DNA of 64,000 nt from positions 1 to 64,000 of the forward strand of contig JBBRRA010000008.1 of assembly GCA_038225475.1 (NCBI GenBank), given 5' to 3'. Under the pieces are notes generated by a model. The model searched no databases. It worked only from the letters and a program-made list of their open reading frames with translations, and had not been told where the DNA came from. The translations under genes and the position numbers were made by a program. Below are positions 7,719 to 16,363 of the stretch, one piece after another. Source of the DNA: Polymorphobacter_B sp038225475 (GTDB lineage Bacteria; Pseudomonadota; Alphaproteobacteria; Sphingomonadales; Sphingomonadaceae). Positions within the stretch are counted from its first letter, which is position 1, and every line of letters begins with the position of its first letter.

Positions 7719-9495
7719 CAAGATTTTCCGTCTTGGCCTCGAGCGCCATCCAGCGTTCTTCGGCCTGTGCCAGCCGCGCGCGCATCGCGTCGGCGTCGCG
7801 GTTGATCTTGTCGAAGCGCGCCGGGTCGCGCGTGTAGAGCGCCGGGTCGGCGAGCATGGCTTCGGCGGCGGTGATGTCGCGGTGCAGCGTCTCGATGGCC
7901 GCCGGCAGCCCGTCGAGTTCGCGCTGCTCAATATAGGTCAGCTTGACGGTCTTGCGCGCCGGGCTGGCGGCGGCGGCGCGCGCTGCACCCACCGGTGTCT
8001 GCACCGGATTGGCGACTTCGCGCTTTTTGCGTTCCCAGTCCGAATAGCCGCCCGCCACCACATCGGCGCGGCCGCTGCCATCGAGCGCCACCACCATCGT
8101 CACGGTGCGGTCGAGGAAGTCGCGGTCGTGGCTGACGATCAGCACGGTGCCGGCATAGTCGTCGATCACCTCCTGCAGCAGATCGAGCGTTTCGAGATCG
8201 AGGTCGTTGGTCGGCTCATCGAGGATCAGCAGGTTCGACGGGCGCGCAAACTCGCGCGCCAACAGCAGCCGCGACCGCTCGCCGCCCGAAAACGTCTCGA
8301 TCTTCGCCTCGAGCACGTTGGGATCGAACAGGAAGTCCTTGAGATAGCCCGCGACATGCTTGCGCGTGCCGCCGACATCGACCCAGTCGCCGCCGTCGGC
8401 AAGGATGTCGCGCACGGTCTTGCCGGGTTCGAGTTTCTTGCGGCCCTGGTCGATCAGGATGCTCTGGATCGTCGCGGCGCGCTTGATCTTGCCGCTGTCG
8501 GGCTCGATCTCGCCGGTCAACAGCTTGAGCAACGTCGACTTGCCCGCGCCGTTCGCGCCGATCACGCCGATGCGCTCGCCGCGCGTCACGCGCAGCGAAA
8601 AATCCTTGAGGATGACCCGGTCGCCGAAATGCTTGCTGATGTGCTCGGCGTCGAACACGACCTTGGTCTTCGATTCCTCGGCGCTGGTCGCCAGCTTGGC
8701 GACGCCCTGCGGCCCGACCATCGCCTTGCGCGTGACGCGCAGTTCGTCGAGCTTTGCCAGCCGCCCCTGGTTGCGCTTGCGCCGTGCGGTCACGCCGCGC
8801 GCCAGCCAGTGCAGTTCCTGCTTGAGCTTGGTGTCGAGCTTGTCGGCGTTCTTCGCCTCCTCGGCATAGACCGCCTCGGTCCACGCCTCGAAGCCGCCGA
8901 AGCCGACTTCGGCGCGCCGCAGCAGCCCGCGTTCGAGCCACAGCGACGACTTGGTCAGCCGCGACAGGAACATCCGGTCGTGGCTGATCGTCAGGAACGC
9001 CCCGCGAAACCGCTGCAGATACTCCTCGAGCCATTCGATCGCGGCCAGATCGAGGTGGTTGGTCGGCTCGTCGAGCAACAGCACGTCGGGGTCTTCGGCG
9101 AGCGCGCGGGCAAGTGCGGCGCGGCGCTTTTCACCGCCGCTTGCGGTGGCGGCGGCGCGTTCGAGATCGACGCCGAGCTGGTCGGCGAGCGCCTCGACCT
9201 CATAGGCTTCGGGGGCGTCGCCCGCCATCACATAGTCGCGCAGCGTGGCGAACGCGGTGACGTCGGGATCCTGTTCGAGCAGCACGACGCGCGCGCCGGG
9301 GCGGACCGTGCGGCGGCCTTCGTCCATCGTCACGGTGCCCGCGAGCAGCTTGAGCAGCGTCGTCTTGCCCGCGCCGTTGCGCCCGACGAGCGCGAGCCGG
9401 TCGCGCTCGCCGACGAAGATATCGAGCCCGCGGAACAGCCAGCCGCTGCCCTGCACCAGCCCGGCATTTTCGATACTTAGAACAGGTGCAGCCAT
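7705..9495 (-). CDS. uup: ABC-F family ATPase, Uup type
   Basis: A 596-residue cytosolic protein with two ABC ATPase domains and no membrane segments. The first has Walker A GRNGAGKTT near residue 39, signature ASGGEKRRAAL and Walker B LLLDEPTNHLD. The second has ANGAGKST, FSGGERSRLLLA and LILDEPTNDLD. Between them lies the charged P-site tRNA-interaction motif linker (KLKQELHWLARGVTARRKRN). After about residue 510 comes an alanine-rich stretch and then a coiled-coil (KLTYIEQRELDGLPAAI), the DNA-binding tail that distinguishes Uup from EttA. Uup affects translation and precise transposon excision in E. coli. It is transcribed away from the PepSY operon. Confidence 0.92.
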   Translation of the reverse strand: MAAPVLSIENAGLVQGSGWLFRGLDIFVGERDRLALVGRNGAGKTTLLKLLAGTVTMDEGRRTVRPGARVVLLEQDPDVTAFATLRDYVMAGDAPEAYEVEALADQLGVDLERAAATASGGEKRRAALARALAEDPDVLLLDEPTNHLDLAAIEWLEEYLQRFRGAFLTISHDRMFLSRLTKSSLWLERGLLRRAEVGFGGFEAWTEAVYAEEAKNADKLDTKLKQELHWLARGVTARRKRNQGRLAKLDELRVTRKAMVGPQGVAKLATSAEESKTKVVFDAEHISKHFGDRVILKDFSLRVTRGERIGVIGANGAGKSTLLKLLTGEIEPDSGKIKRAATIQSILIDQGRKKLEPGKTVRDILADGGDWVDVGGTRKHVAGYLKDFLFDPNVLEAKIETFSGGERSRLLLAREFARPSNLLILDEPTNDLDLETLDLLQEVIDDYAGTVLIVSHDRDFLDRTVTMVVALDGSGRADVVAGGYSDWERKKREVANPVQTPVGAARAAAASPARKTVKLTYIEQRELDGLPAAIETLHRDITAAEAMLADPALYTRDPARFDKINRDADAMRARLAQAEERWMALEAKTENLALSL

Positions 9496-9618
9496 GGCGA
9501 AACCGATGCAATTTGGAAGAGCGCCCGGCCACGGGCGGCGCGGAGCGGCGCATTCATGGCCTATTCAGTGCTTCGTCGCTATGCCAAACCGTAGGCCAAG
9601 GGGAGCGAAGGCAGGTTG

Positions 9619-9909
9619 ATGGTGCGGTATATAGCGGCAGGTCTGGCAGCGGCGATGCTCGCAAGCGGCGGCATCGCGGTCGCACAGGCCGATCAGGACC
9701 GCGCATATCAGCTGGCGCGTGAGGGCCATATCCGCCCGCTCGGCGAGATCATCGCCGCGGTCACGCCGCGGGTCGGCGGCAAGTTCATCGGCAGCGAATT
9801 CGATGCCAATACAACGATGTACCGGCTGCGCTTCATGCGCGACGGTGCGGTAACCAATGTCGATGTCGACGCGCGCACCGGGCGCATTCTCGGTCGTGGA
9901 GCATTTTGA
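9619..9909 (+). CDS. small secreted PepSY-domain protein
   Basis: A 96-residue protein with a signal peptide (MVRYIAAGLAAAMLASGGIAVAQA) followed by one PepSY domain: a helix (DRAYQLAREGHIRPLGEIIAAV) then strands ending VDARTGRILG. PepSY modules often inhibit or sense peptidases and other periplasmic partners. The ATG at 9619 has GCAGG close upstream. Its stop overlaps the start of the response regulator by the ATGA tetranucleotide, so the three genes form one operon. The likely role is periplasmic input to the adjacent histidine kinase; that is inference from position. Confidence 0.85.
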   Translation: MVRYIAAGLAAAMLASGGIAVAQADQDRAYQLAREGHIRPLGEIIAAVTPRVGGKFIGSEFDANTTMYRLRFMRDGAVTNVDVDARTGRILGRGAF

Positions 9910-10568
9910 TGCGAGTATTAGTCGTCGAGGACGAACCCAATCTGCAGCGCCAGTTACGCGGTGCGCTCGAAGGCGCCGGCTATGCCGTCGACACCGCGTC
10001 GGACGGTGAGGACGGCCATTATCTGGGCAGCACCGAGAATTACGACGCCGTCATCCTCGATCTCGGGCTGCCCGAAGTCGACGGGCTTTCGGTGCTCGAC
10101 AAATGGCGCAAGGAGGGGCGCACGACGCCCGTACTGGTGCTGACGGCGCGTGACAGCTGGTCCGACAAGGTCGCCGGGCTCGATGCGGGTGCCGACGACT
10201 ATCTCGCCAAGCCGTTCAAGACCGAGGAACTGGTTGCCCGGCTGCGCGCGCTGATCCGCCGCTCGACCGGCAACGCCTCGTCCGAGCTCGCGGCGGGTGA
10301 TGTCCGGCTCGATACGCGGTCGGGGCGTGTCACGCTCAAGGGCGACCCGGTCAAGCTGACCGCGCAGGAATTCAAGCTGCTGTCGTACCTGATGCACAAC
10401 AAGGGCAAGATGGTGTCGCGCACCGAGCTGATCGAGCATATCTACGATCAGGATTTCGACCGCGATTCGAACACCATCGAAGTGTTCATCACGCGAATCC
10501 GCAAGAAACTCGGTGCCGACATCATCAATACCACGCGTGGCCTCGGTTACAGCCTCGAAGCCAGCTGA
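9909..10568 (+). CDS. OmpR/PhoP-family response regulator
   Basis: A 219-residue two-domain regulator. The receiver domain (1-115) has the acidic pair in VVEDEP, phospho-acceptor D51 (AVILDLGLP), a conserved threonine in LTARD and the lysine in YLAKPF. The C-terminal winged-helix DNA-binding domain (about 125-217) ends with the recognition region SNTIEVFITRIRKKL and GLGYSLEA. The start is the ATG overlapping the PepSY stop. The kinase follows immediately. The closest named relatives by architecture are PhoP and FeuP, but the target genes are not evident here. Confidence 0.93.
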   Translation: MRVLVVEDEPNLQRQLRGALEGAGYAVDTASDGEDGHYLGSTENYDAVILDLGLPEVDGLSVLDKWRKEGRTTPVLVLTARDSWSDKVAGLDAGADDYLAKPFKTEELVARLRALIRRSTGNASSELAAGDVRLDTRSGRVTLKGDPVKLTAQEFKLLSYLMHNKGKMVSRTELIEHIYDQDFDRDSNTIEVFITRIRKKLGADIINTTRGLGYSLEAS

Positions 10569-11946
10569 AGCCGCCGCGCCGCTGCGGGGCGTTCGGACCT
10601 GGGCGGTAACGCCGGGGTCGCTGACGCTGCGCATGATCCTGCTGGCGGCGGCGTGGATCATCCCGCTGCTGTTCATCGGCGGCTATGCGCTCGACCGCGT
10701 GCTGGTCAGCGCGATCACCGCCAATTTCGACGAGCAGATGAGCTATACCGTCACCGCGCTGATCGCGTCCGCCGAAGTCGGCCCGGCGGGCGAGGTGCGT
10801 TCGACCCGTGCGCTCAGCGATCAGCGGTTTCTGGAGACTTATTCGGGCCTGTACTGGCAGGTGTCGGCGGCGGGGCAGGAGCCGTTCCGCTCACGCTCGC
10901 TGTGGGACCGCGCGCTGACGCCCGATCTGGTCGCCGATTGCCGGACGCCGTGCGTCTATAAATCCGACCGCTTTCCCGCCGAGCCGCTGCGCGTCGTCGA
11001 GCGCGATGCGGTGCTGCCGGGCGCACGCACGGTGTTCCATTTCCAGGTTGCGCAATCGACGCGCGATCTCGATCTGCAGATCGCCGCGCTGCGCCGGACG
11101 TTGCTGCGGTCGCTGTCGATCCTTGGTCTGGGGTTGCTGATCCTTGCGGCGTTGCAGTCGATCTATGGCCTGTGGCCGCTGCGCAAGGTCAGCCGCGCGA
11201 TCGCTGCGATCCGGTCGGGCGGGCTGACGCGCGTGCCGACCGACTTTCCGCCTGAAATCGCACCCTTGGTTGCCGAACTTAACGAACTGCTTGAACATAA
11301 TGCTGCGCAGGCCGAGGCGGCGCGACTGCACGCGGGCAACCTTGCGCATGCGCTCAAGACGCCGATGAGCGTGCTGATCGGCGCGGCGCGCGAGGGTGGT
11401 CCGGACCTGCCCGAAACCGTTGCGCAGCAGACCGCGATCATGCGGCGGCAGGTCGATCATCAACTGGCGCGCGCGCGTGCCGCCGGACGCCGCACCGCGA
11501 GCGCCTCGCGCACCGATGTCTGGCCGTCGCTCGAGGCGCTGCAGCGGACGATCGCGCGGATCCACGCCGACCGCGGCGTGGTCATCGATCTCGACGGCGC
11601 GCGCGACCTTGTGTTTCGCGGCGAACGCCAGGATTTCGAGGAGATGGCGGGCAATTTGATCGACAATGCCGCGCTGTACGGCGGCGGGCGTGTGTTCATC
11701 AGCGTTGCCGCCGCGGGAGCGAACCTGACCGTATTGATCGAAGACGACGGCAAGGGCATCCCCGCTGCCAAGCGCGACGAATTGTTCGAACGCGGCGCGC
11801 GGCTCGATACCGGCAAACCCGGCACCGGGCTCGGCCTCGCGATCGTCCGCGACGTCGCGGAGATTTACGGCGGCACCGTCACCCTCGGCGAATCCGAGGA
11901 CCTCGGCGGACTGGCGGTGACACTGACGCTGCCGGCGGCGGGGTAG
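10513..11946 (+). CDS. sensor histidine kinase, PhoQ/FeuQ-like
   Basis: An inner-membrane kinase paired with the preceding regulator. Two membrane helices (MILLAAAWIIPLLFIGGYAL and LSILGLGLLILAALQSIYGL) flank a periplasmic sensor of about 130 residues. A HAMP-like segment follows, then a dimerisation helix with phospho-acceptor H279 in LAHALKTPM, and an ATPase domain with N-box NLIDNAALYG, DDGKGIP and GTGLGLAIV. The start is uncertain. The ATG at 10513 overlaps the regulator by 56 bases and gives 477 residues with a basic leader; the next ATG at 10633 would begin right at the first membrane helix. No clear ribosome site separates them. The signal may be relayed from the PepSY protein. Confidence 0.9.
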   Translation: MPTSSIPRVASVTASKPAEAAAPLRGVRTWAVTPGSLTLRMILLAAAWIIPLLFIGGYALDRVLVSAITANFDEQMSYTVTALIASAEVGPAGEVRSTRALSDQRFLETYSGLYWQVSAAGQEPFRSRSLWDRALTPDLVADCRTPCVYKSDRFPAEPLRVVERDAVLPGARTVFHFQVAQSTRDLDLQIAALRRTLLRSLSILGLGLLILAALQSIYGLWPLRKVSRAIAAIRSGGLTRVPTDFPPEIAPLVAELNELLEHNAAQAEAARLHAGNLAHALKTPMSVLIGAAREGGPDLPETVAQQTAIMRRQVDHQLARARAAGRRTASASRTDVWPSLEALQRTIARIHADRGVVIDLDGARDLVFRGERQDFEEMAGNLIDNAALYGGGRVFISVAAAGANLTVLIEDDGKGIPAAKRDELFERGARLDTGKPGTGLGLAIVRDVAEIYGGTVTLGESEDLGGLAVTLTLPAAG

Positions 11947-11988
11947 GATAGGTTAGCCCGTCGTCGAAGTCGCCGGGCGCGGCTCCGC

Positions 11989-12270
11989 TCACGCCCCCTG
12001 GTGCCCGACGTGGTGGCGGATGACTTCGTCGATGATGAAGCGCAGGAATTTCTCCGAAAATTCGGGGTCGAGCCGCGCGGTGGTGGCGAGCGCGCGCAGG
12101 CGAGTGACTTGGGCGGCTTCGCGGCCCGGATCGGCGGGGGGCAGCCCGGCGGCGGCTTTGTACGCACCGACCTTTTGCGTCACCTTGAACCGTTCGGCGA
12201 GCAGGAACACTAGCGCGGCATCGATATTGTCGATGCTTTCGCGGAAATCGCGCAGCGTTTCGTCGGGCAT
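11989..12270 (-). CDS. chorismate mutase, AroQ class
   Basis: A 93-residue all-helical protein that converts chorismate to prephenate for phenylalanine and tyrosine synthesis. The AroQ pattern is clear: an N-terminal helix with R-x(2)-I-D-x-I-D-x(2)-L-x(2)-L-L-x-E-R-F, then KVGAYKAAAGLP, the basic AQVTRLRAL segment and a C-terminal helix FSEKFLRFIIDEVIRHH. It is a stand-alone, monofunctional enzyme without a prephenate dehydratase domain. The ATG at 12270 has AGGAGA upstream, favouring it over the ATG at 12294. It converges with the histidine kinase gene and faces away from the polyprenyl synthase gene. Confidence 0.9.
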   Translation of the reverse strand: MPDETLRDFRESIDNIDAALVFLLAERFKVTQKVGAYKAAAGLPPADPGREAAQVTRLRALATTARLDPEFSEKFLRFIIDEVIRHHVGHQGA

Positions 12271-12366
12271 GGCTCGTCTCCTGTAACAGCGCACTTGTCG
12301 CGGCCGAATGTCTCCCCGGCAACCCCCCGCTTGTCAGCGCGTGCGGGTAGGGTAAAGGACTGCAGG

Positions 12367-13407
12367 ATGACCGCAACGATCCATCCGCTGCGCCCCCGCG
12401 GCGCCAGTGCCCCGGGTGGAGCCGGTGCGGTGCCGTCGCTCAACCCGGTGCTGGCGCTGGTCGGTCCGGGGCTGGGCGCGGTCAACCAGGTTATCCTCGA
12501 CCGCATGGTGTCGCCGGTCGCGCTGATCCCCGAGCTTGCCGGGCATCTTATTGCCGGCGGCGGCAAGCGGTTGCGCCCGATGCTGACGCTGGCATGCGCG
12601 CAACTGCTCGATTACGCCGGCACGCGGCACCACAAGCTGGCGGCATCGGTCGAGTTCATCCACACCGCCACGTTGCTCCACGACGACGTCGTCGACGGGT
12701 CGGACCTGCGGCGTGGCAAATCGACGGCGAACACCATCTGGGGCAATCCGGCGAGCGTGCTGGTCGGCGATTTCCTGTTCAGCCGCGCGTTCGAGCTGAT
12801 GGTCGAGGACGGCTCGCTGCGCGTGCTCAAAATCCTCAGCCACGCGTCCGCCGTCATCGCCGAGGGCGAAGTCGCGCAGCTGACCGCGCAGCGCAACGTC
12901 GAGACCAGCGAGGACCGCTATCTCGAGATCATTACCGCCAAGACTGCCGTGCTGTTTGCCGCCGCCTGCCAGATCGCCGCCGTTGTCGCCGAGCGCCCGG
13001 CAGCGTGCGAGGCGAGCCTTGAAAGCTATGGCCGCAATCTTGGCATCGCGTTTCAGCTGGTCGACGATGCGATCGACTATGTCTCCGACGCCGACACGAT
13101 GGGCAAGGATGCGGGCGACGATTTTCGCGACGGCAAGGTGACGTTGCCGGTGATCCTTGCCTATGCGCGCGGTAACGACGCCGAGCGCGAGTTCTGGCGC
13201 GCCGCAATGCTGGGCCGCGCCGCCGGTCCCGACGAGCTCGTGCGCGCCAACGCGCTGCTGCAATCGAGCGGCGCGATCGACGATACGCTGGCGCGGGCGC
13301 GGCATTATGCGGCGCGCGCCATCGATGCGCTGGCCGGCTTCCCGAACAGCGCGGCGCGCGCGGCGTTGACCGAAACCGCCGAGTTCGCGGTGTCGCGGGC
13401 GTATTGA
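12367..13407 (+). CDS. ispB: long-chain polyprenyl diphosphate synthase (IspB type)
   Basis: A 346-residue all-helical trans-prenyltransferase that extends farnesyl diphosphate with isopentenyl diphosphate to make the side chain of ubiquinone. Both aspartate-rich motifs are present: DDVVDGSDLRRG from D106 and DDAIDY from D233. The GGGKRLRPML basic motif that binds diphosphate is also intact. The small residues before the first motif suggest a long product (C40-C50, ubiquinone-8 to -10), but the exact length cannot be read. The ATG at 12367 follows an AAAGGA ribosome site. The stop overlaps the hrpB start. Confidence 0.9.
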   Translation: MTATIHPLRPRGASAPGGAGAVPSLNPVLALVGPGLGAVNQVILDRMVSPVALIPELAGHLIAGGGKRLRPMLTLACAQLLDYAGTRHHKLAASVEFIHTATLLHDDVVDGSDLRRGKSTANTIWGNPASVLVGDFLFSRAFELMVEDGSLRVLKILSHASAVIAEGEVAQLTAQRNVETSEDRYLEIITAKTAVLFAAACQIAAVVAERPAACEASLESYGRNLGIAFQLVDDAIDYVSDADTMGKDAGDDFRDGKVTLPVILAYARGNDAEREFWRAAMLGRAAGPDELVRANALLQSSGAIDDTLARARHYAARAIDALAGFPNSAARAALTETAEFAVSRAY

Positions 13408-15851
13408 GCGGCGGCCTGCCGATCGACGATGTGCTGCCGCAACTGCTGGCAGCGTTGCGCGATGGCGGCACAGCGGTGCTGGTCGCACCGCCCGGAGCCG
13501 GGAAAACCACTGCGGTCGCCCCCGCGCTGCTCGGTGAACCATGGGCGGCGGGCAAGCGCATCCTGCTGCTGTCGCCGCGGCGGCTGGCAGCGCGCGCGGC
13601 GGCCGAGCGCATGGCGGCGGTGCGCGGCGAACGTGTCGGTGCCACCATCGGCTACCGCACGCGGATGGACAGCAAGGTCGGCGCAGCAACCCGGATCGAG
13701 GTGCTGACCGAAGGCATCTTCACGCGGATGATCCAGGACGACCCCGAACTGACGGGAATCGCGGCGGTCCTGTTCGACGAGGTCCACGAGCGCAGCCTCG
13801 ACGGCGACCTTGGGTTGGCGCTGGCGATCGATGTGCGCGGCGCGCTGCGCCCTGACCTGCGACTGTGCGCGATGTCGGCGACGGTCGACGGCGCGGCCTA
13901 TGCGCGGCTGCTGGATGGCCCGGTGATTACCAGCGAGGGCCGGATGTTTCCGGTCGCGCTGCGCTATCTGGGGCGCGACCCGGCCGAGAGGATCGAGGCG
14001 GCGATGGCGCGCGCTGTACACGCCGCGCTGGCCGACGAAAGCGGCAGCATCCTTGCGTTCCTGCCGGGCGCCGCCGAAATCGAGCGGACCGCCGAGCGGT
14101 TGCAGGTGCCCGGCGACACTCGCGTGCACACGCTGTACGGCGCGCTCGACGGCGCGGTGCAACGCGCCGCGATCGAGCCTGCGCCGCCCGGGCAGCGCAA
14201 GGTCGTGCTCGCGACCAGCATCGCCGAAACCAGCCTGACCATCGACGGCGTCCGCATCGTGATCGACTCCGGGCTGGCGCGCCGCCCCGATTATGACCGG
14301 ACCACCGGACTGACGCGGCTGGTGACCGGCCGCGCGGCGCAGGCGAACGTCACGCAGCGCGCCGGTCGGGCCGGGCGCACCGCGCCGGGCGTTGCATGGC
14401 GGCTGTGGGAGGCAGCGGCGACCGCCGGGTTGCCGCGCTTCGATCCGCCGGCGATCATTGCGAGCGACCTGACCGGCCTGATGCTCGACCTCGCGGTGTG
14501 GGGGGAGGCCGATCCGGCGCGGCTGGCATGGCTCGATCCGCCGCCGGTGGCAGCGGTGGCGGAGGCGCGCGCGCGGCTGACGGCGTTCGGCGCGCTCGAC
14601 GGCGACCATCGGTTGACCGCGCACGGCCGCGCGATGGCGACGCTGCCGCTGCCGCCGGCGCAGGCGCATATGCTGCTCGCCGCCGCCGGGCACGGGCTGG
14701 GCACCGCCGCTGCCGACGTGGCGATCCTGCTTGCCGAACGCGGGCTGGGCGGGCGCGATGCCGATCTCGAGACGCGGCGGCGCGGATTGGCGCACGAGCG
14801 CGGCCCACGCGCCGATGCCGCGCGCAGCCTCGCGGCGCGCTGGGCGCGGCTGTTGCCCGCGGTTCCGGCGGCGCGGCGCGCCGATGCCACCGGCGCCGCG
14901 CTGGCGCTGGGCTATCCCGAACGCATCGCGCGCGCGCGCGGCCGCGGCGACGGGCAGTATCTGATGGCGAACGGCCGCGCGGTCCGGCTCGACGCGGCCG
15001 ATCCGCTGGCGAAATCCGAATGGCTCGCAGTCGGCGAGGCGAGCGGCGCTGCCGACGGCGCACGCGTCCTCGCCGCAGCCGCGCTCGACCGCGCGACTGT
15101 CGAGACGCTGTTCGCCGACCGGATCGAACGCGCCCGCAGCGTTGTGTTCGTGCCCGAAACGCGCGGGGTCGTCGCTGAAGAAGTCGAACGGCTCGGCGCG
15201 ATCGTGCTGGCGCGTCGGCCGACCGCGCGGCCCGACGCGGACCTGGTGGCGGCAGCCTTGCTGAGCGGCGTGCGGACGCTTGGGCTGGCGGTGCTGCCGT
15301 GGCCCGAGGAGGCGGCGGCGTGGCGTGCGCGCGCCGCCTTTGCCCGGCACCACGACCCCATGCTGCCCGACCTGTCCGACGCCGCGCTGCTCGCCGACGC
15401 CGAGGCGTGGCTGCTGCCGGTGCTAAGCGGTGTCCGGCGGCTCGGCGATATTGCGCCCGCAGCGGTGTTCGATGCGCTGATGCACCGGCTCGATTGGCCG
15501 CAGCGCCAGTCGCTCGATGCCTGTGCGCCCGCGCGGTTCGTTACTCCGGCGGGCAGCAGTGCGGCGATCGACTATGCCGCCGAGGCCGGGCCGACGGTAT
15601 CGGTGCGCGTGCAGGCGTTGTTCGGGCTCGACCGGCATCCCGCAGCCGGGACCACGCCGCTGGTGCTGGCGTTGCTGTCGCCCGCCGGACGCCCGGTCCA
15701 GACGACGCGCGATCTGCCCGGCTTCTGGCGCGGCAGTTGGGCCGCGGTGGCGGCCGAGATGCGCGGCCGCTATCCGCGCCATCCGTGGCCCGATCGCCCG
15801 TGGGAAGCGCCGCCGACGCTGCGGACCAAGCGCGCCGATGCGCGGACTTGA
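13404..15851 (+). CDS. hrpB: ATP-dependent helicase HrpB
   Basis: An 815-residue DExH helicase. Walker A is APPGAGKTT (about 29-37), the Walker B box is DEVH near residue 125, motif III is MSATVDG and motif VI is QRAGRAGRTAPG. After the two RecA domains come the ratchet helices and the HrpB-specific C-terminal domain, ending with a W-x-x-V-A-A-E-M-R-G-R-Y-P-R-H-P-W-P pattern typical of this family. The start is taken as TTG 13404, overlapping the ispB stop; no ATG lies before the Walker A motif in a sensible position. HrpB is not essential in E. coli and its RNA substrate is poorly defined. Length is typical. Confidence 0.92.
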   Translation: MSGGLPIDDVLPQLLAALRDGGTAVLVAPPGAGKTTAVAPALLGEPWAAGKRILLLSPRRLAARAAAERMAAVRGERVGATIGYRTRMDSKVGAATRIEVLTEGIFTRMIQDDPELTGIAAVLFDEVHERSLDGDLGLALAIDVRGALRPDLRLCAMSATVDGAAYARLLDGPVITSEGRMFPVALRYLGRDPAERIEAAMARAVHAALADESGSILAFLPGAAEIERTAERLQVPGDTRVHTLYGALDGAVQRAAIEPAPPGQRKVVLATSIAETSLTIDGVRIVIDSGLARRPDYDRTTGLTRLVTGRAAQANVTQRAGRAGRTAPGVAWRLWEAAATAGLPRFDPPAIIASDLTGLMLDLAVWGEADPARLAWLDPPPVAAVAEARARLTAFGALDGDHRLTAHGRAMATLPLPPAQAHMLLAAAGHGLGTAAADVAILLAERGLGGRDADLETRRRGLAHERGPRADAARSLAARWARLLPAVPAARRADATGAALALGYPERIARARGRGDGQYLMANGRAVRLDAADPLAKSEWLAVGEASGAADGARVLAAAALDRATVETLFADRIERARSVVFVPETRGVVAEEVERLGAIVLARRPTARPDADLVAAALLSGVRTLGLAVLPWPEEAAAWRARAAFARHHDPMLPDLSDAALLADAEAWLLPVLSGVRRLGDIAPAAVFDALMHRLDWPQRQSLDACAPARFVTPAGSSAAIDYAAEAGPTVSVRVQALFGLDRHPAAGTTPLVLALLSPAGRPVQTTRDLPGFWRGSWAAVAAEMRGRYPRHPWPDRPWEAPPTLRTKRADART

Positions 15852-15884
15852 CCGCGGCGGCGCGACCCGGCATCGCTGCCGGCC

Positions 15885-16163
15885 ATGAAAGCCCGCATCT
15901 ATCAACGGCCGAAAAGTTCGATGCAGTCGGGGCGCGCGCGCGTCGGAGTCTGGCTGCTCGACTATGAACCGACCGAGGCAAAGCGGCTCGATCCGCTGAC
16001 CGGCTGGGCCGGGTCGGGCGATACCCGCGCGCAGGTGCAGTTGAGCTTTGCGACGCAGGATGCCGCCGTGGCCTATGCGCAGGCGCACGGGCTGGACTAT
16101 GACATCCAGCCGCTTGGTGCCCACACGCTCAAATTGCAGGCCTACGCCGACAATTTCAGATGA
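15885..16163 (+). CDS. NDUFS4-like accessory subunit of respiratory complex I
   Basis: A 92-residue protein of the ETC complex I conserved-region family, the bacterial counterpart of mitochondrial NDUFS4 (18 kDa). Diagnostic features are the start MKARIYQRPKSSMQSG, then W-L-L-D-Y-E, DPLTGWAGSGDT, QVQLSFATQDAAVAYAQAHG and the C-terminal KLQAYADNFR. It stabilises the NADH-dehydrogenase arm on the cytoplasmic side. It is found in alphaproteobacteria and eukaryotes, so it supports the taxonomic reading. It stands alone here, away from a nuo operon, between hrpB and a tRNA gene. Confidence 0.93.
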   Translation: MKARIYQRPKSSMQSGRARVGVWLLDYEPTEAKRLDPLTGWAGSGDTRAQVQLSFATQDAAVAYAQAHGLDYDIQPLGAHTLKLQAYADNFR

Positions 16164-16179
16164 CGCCGCTGCCTTCCCC

Positions 16180-16256
16180 GCGCCCGTAGCTCAGCTGGAT
16201 AGAGCACGGGACTTCTAATCCTGAGGTCGCTGGTTCGAACCCAGCCGGGCGCACCA
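16180..16256 (+). tRNA. tRNA-Arg, anticodon TCT
   Basis: A 74-nt cloverleaf plus an encoded CCA. The acceptor stem GCGCCCG pairs with CGGGCGC, the D arm contains GCTCAGCTGGATAGAGC, the anticodon stem CGGGA/TCCTG encloses loop CTTCTAA with anticodon TCT (reading AGA and AGG), and the T arm is GCTGG-TTCGAAC-CCAGC. All stems pair. It is immediately downstream of the complex I subunit gene; no integrase or duplicated 3' end is seen nearby, so there is no sign of an integrated element. Confidence 0.97.
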
Positions 16257-16363
16257 CTTCACCCGACGACGGCATCGCAGCCGGTGCGCGACCGTGATCC
16301 GCGGCGGTCGATCGGTGCACGCGCGCGGCGAAACCTTTACGAGCGACTATCGTTACTAACGCG

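Noticed and set aside
11960..12000. Terminator between the histidine kinase and chorismate mutase genes
   Set aside because: A GGGCG/CGCCC pairing is possible, but it is imperfect, short and has no T-run.
12334..13689. 451-residue minus-strand frame over ispB and hrpB
   Set aside because: A shadow of two genes with intact catalytic motifs.
16180..16256. tRNA-Arg as an attachment site for an integrated element
   Set aside because: No integrase gene or duplicated tRNA 3' end appears next to it, and the neighbouring genes have composition like the rest.
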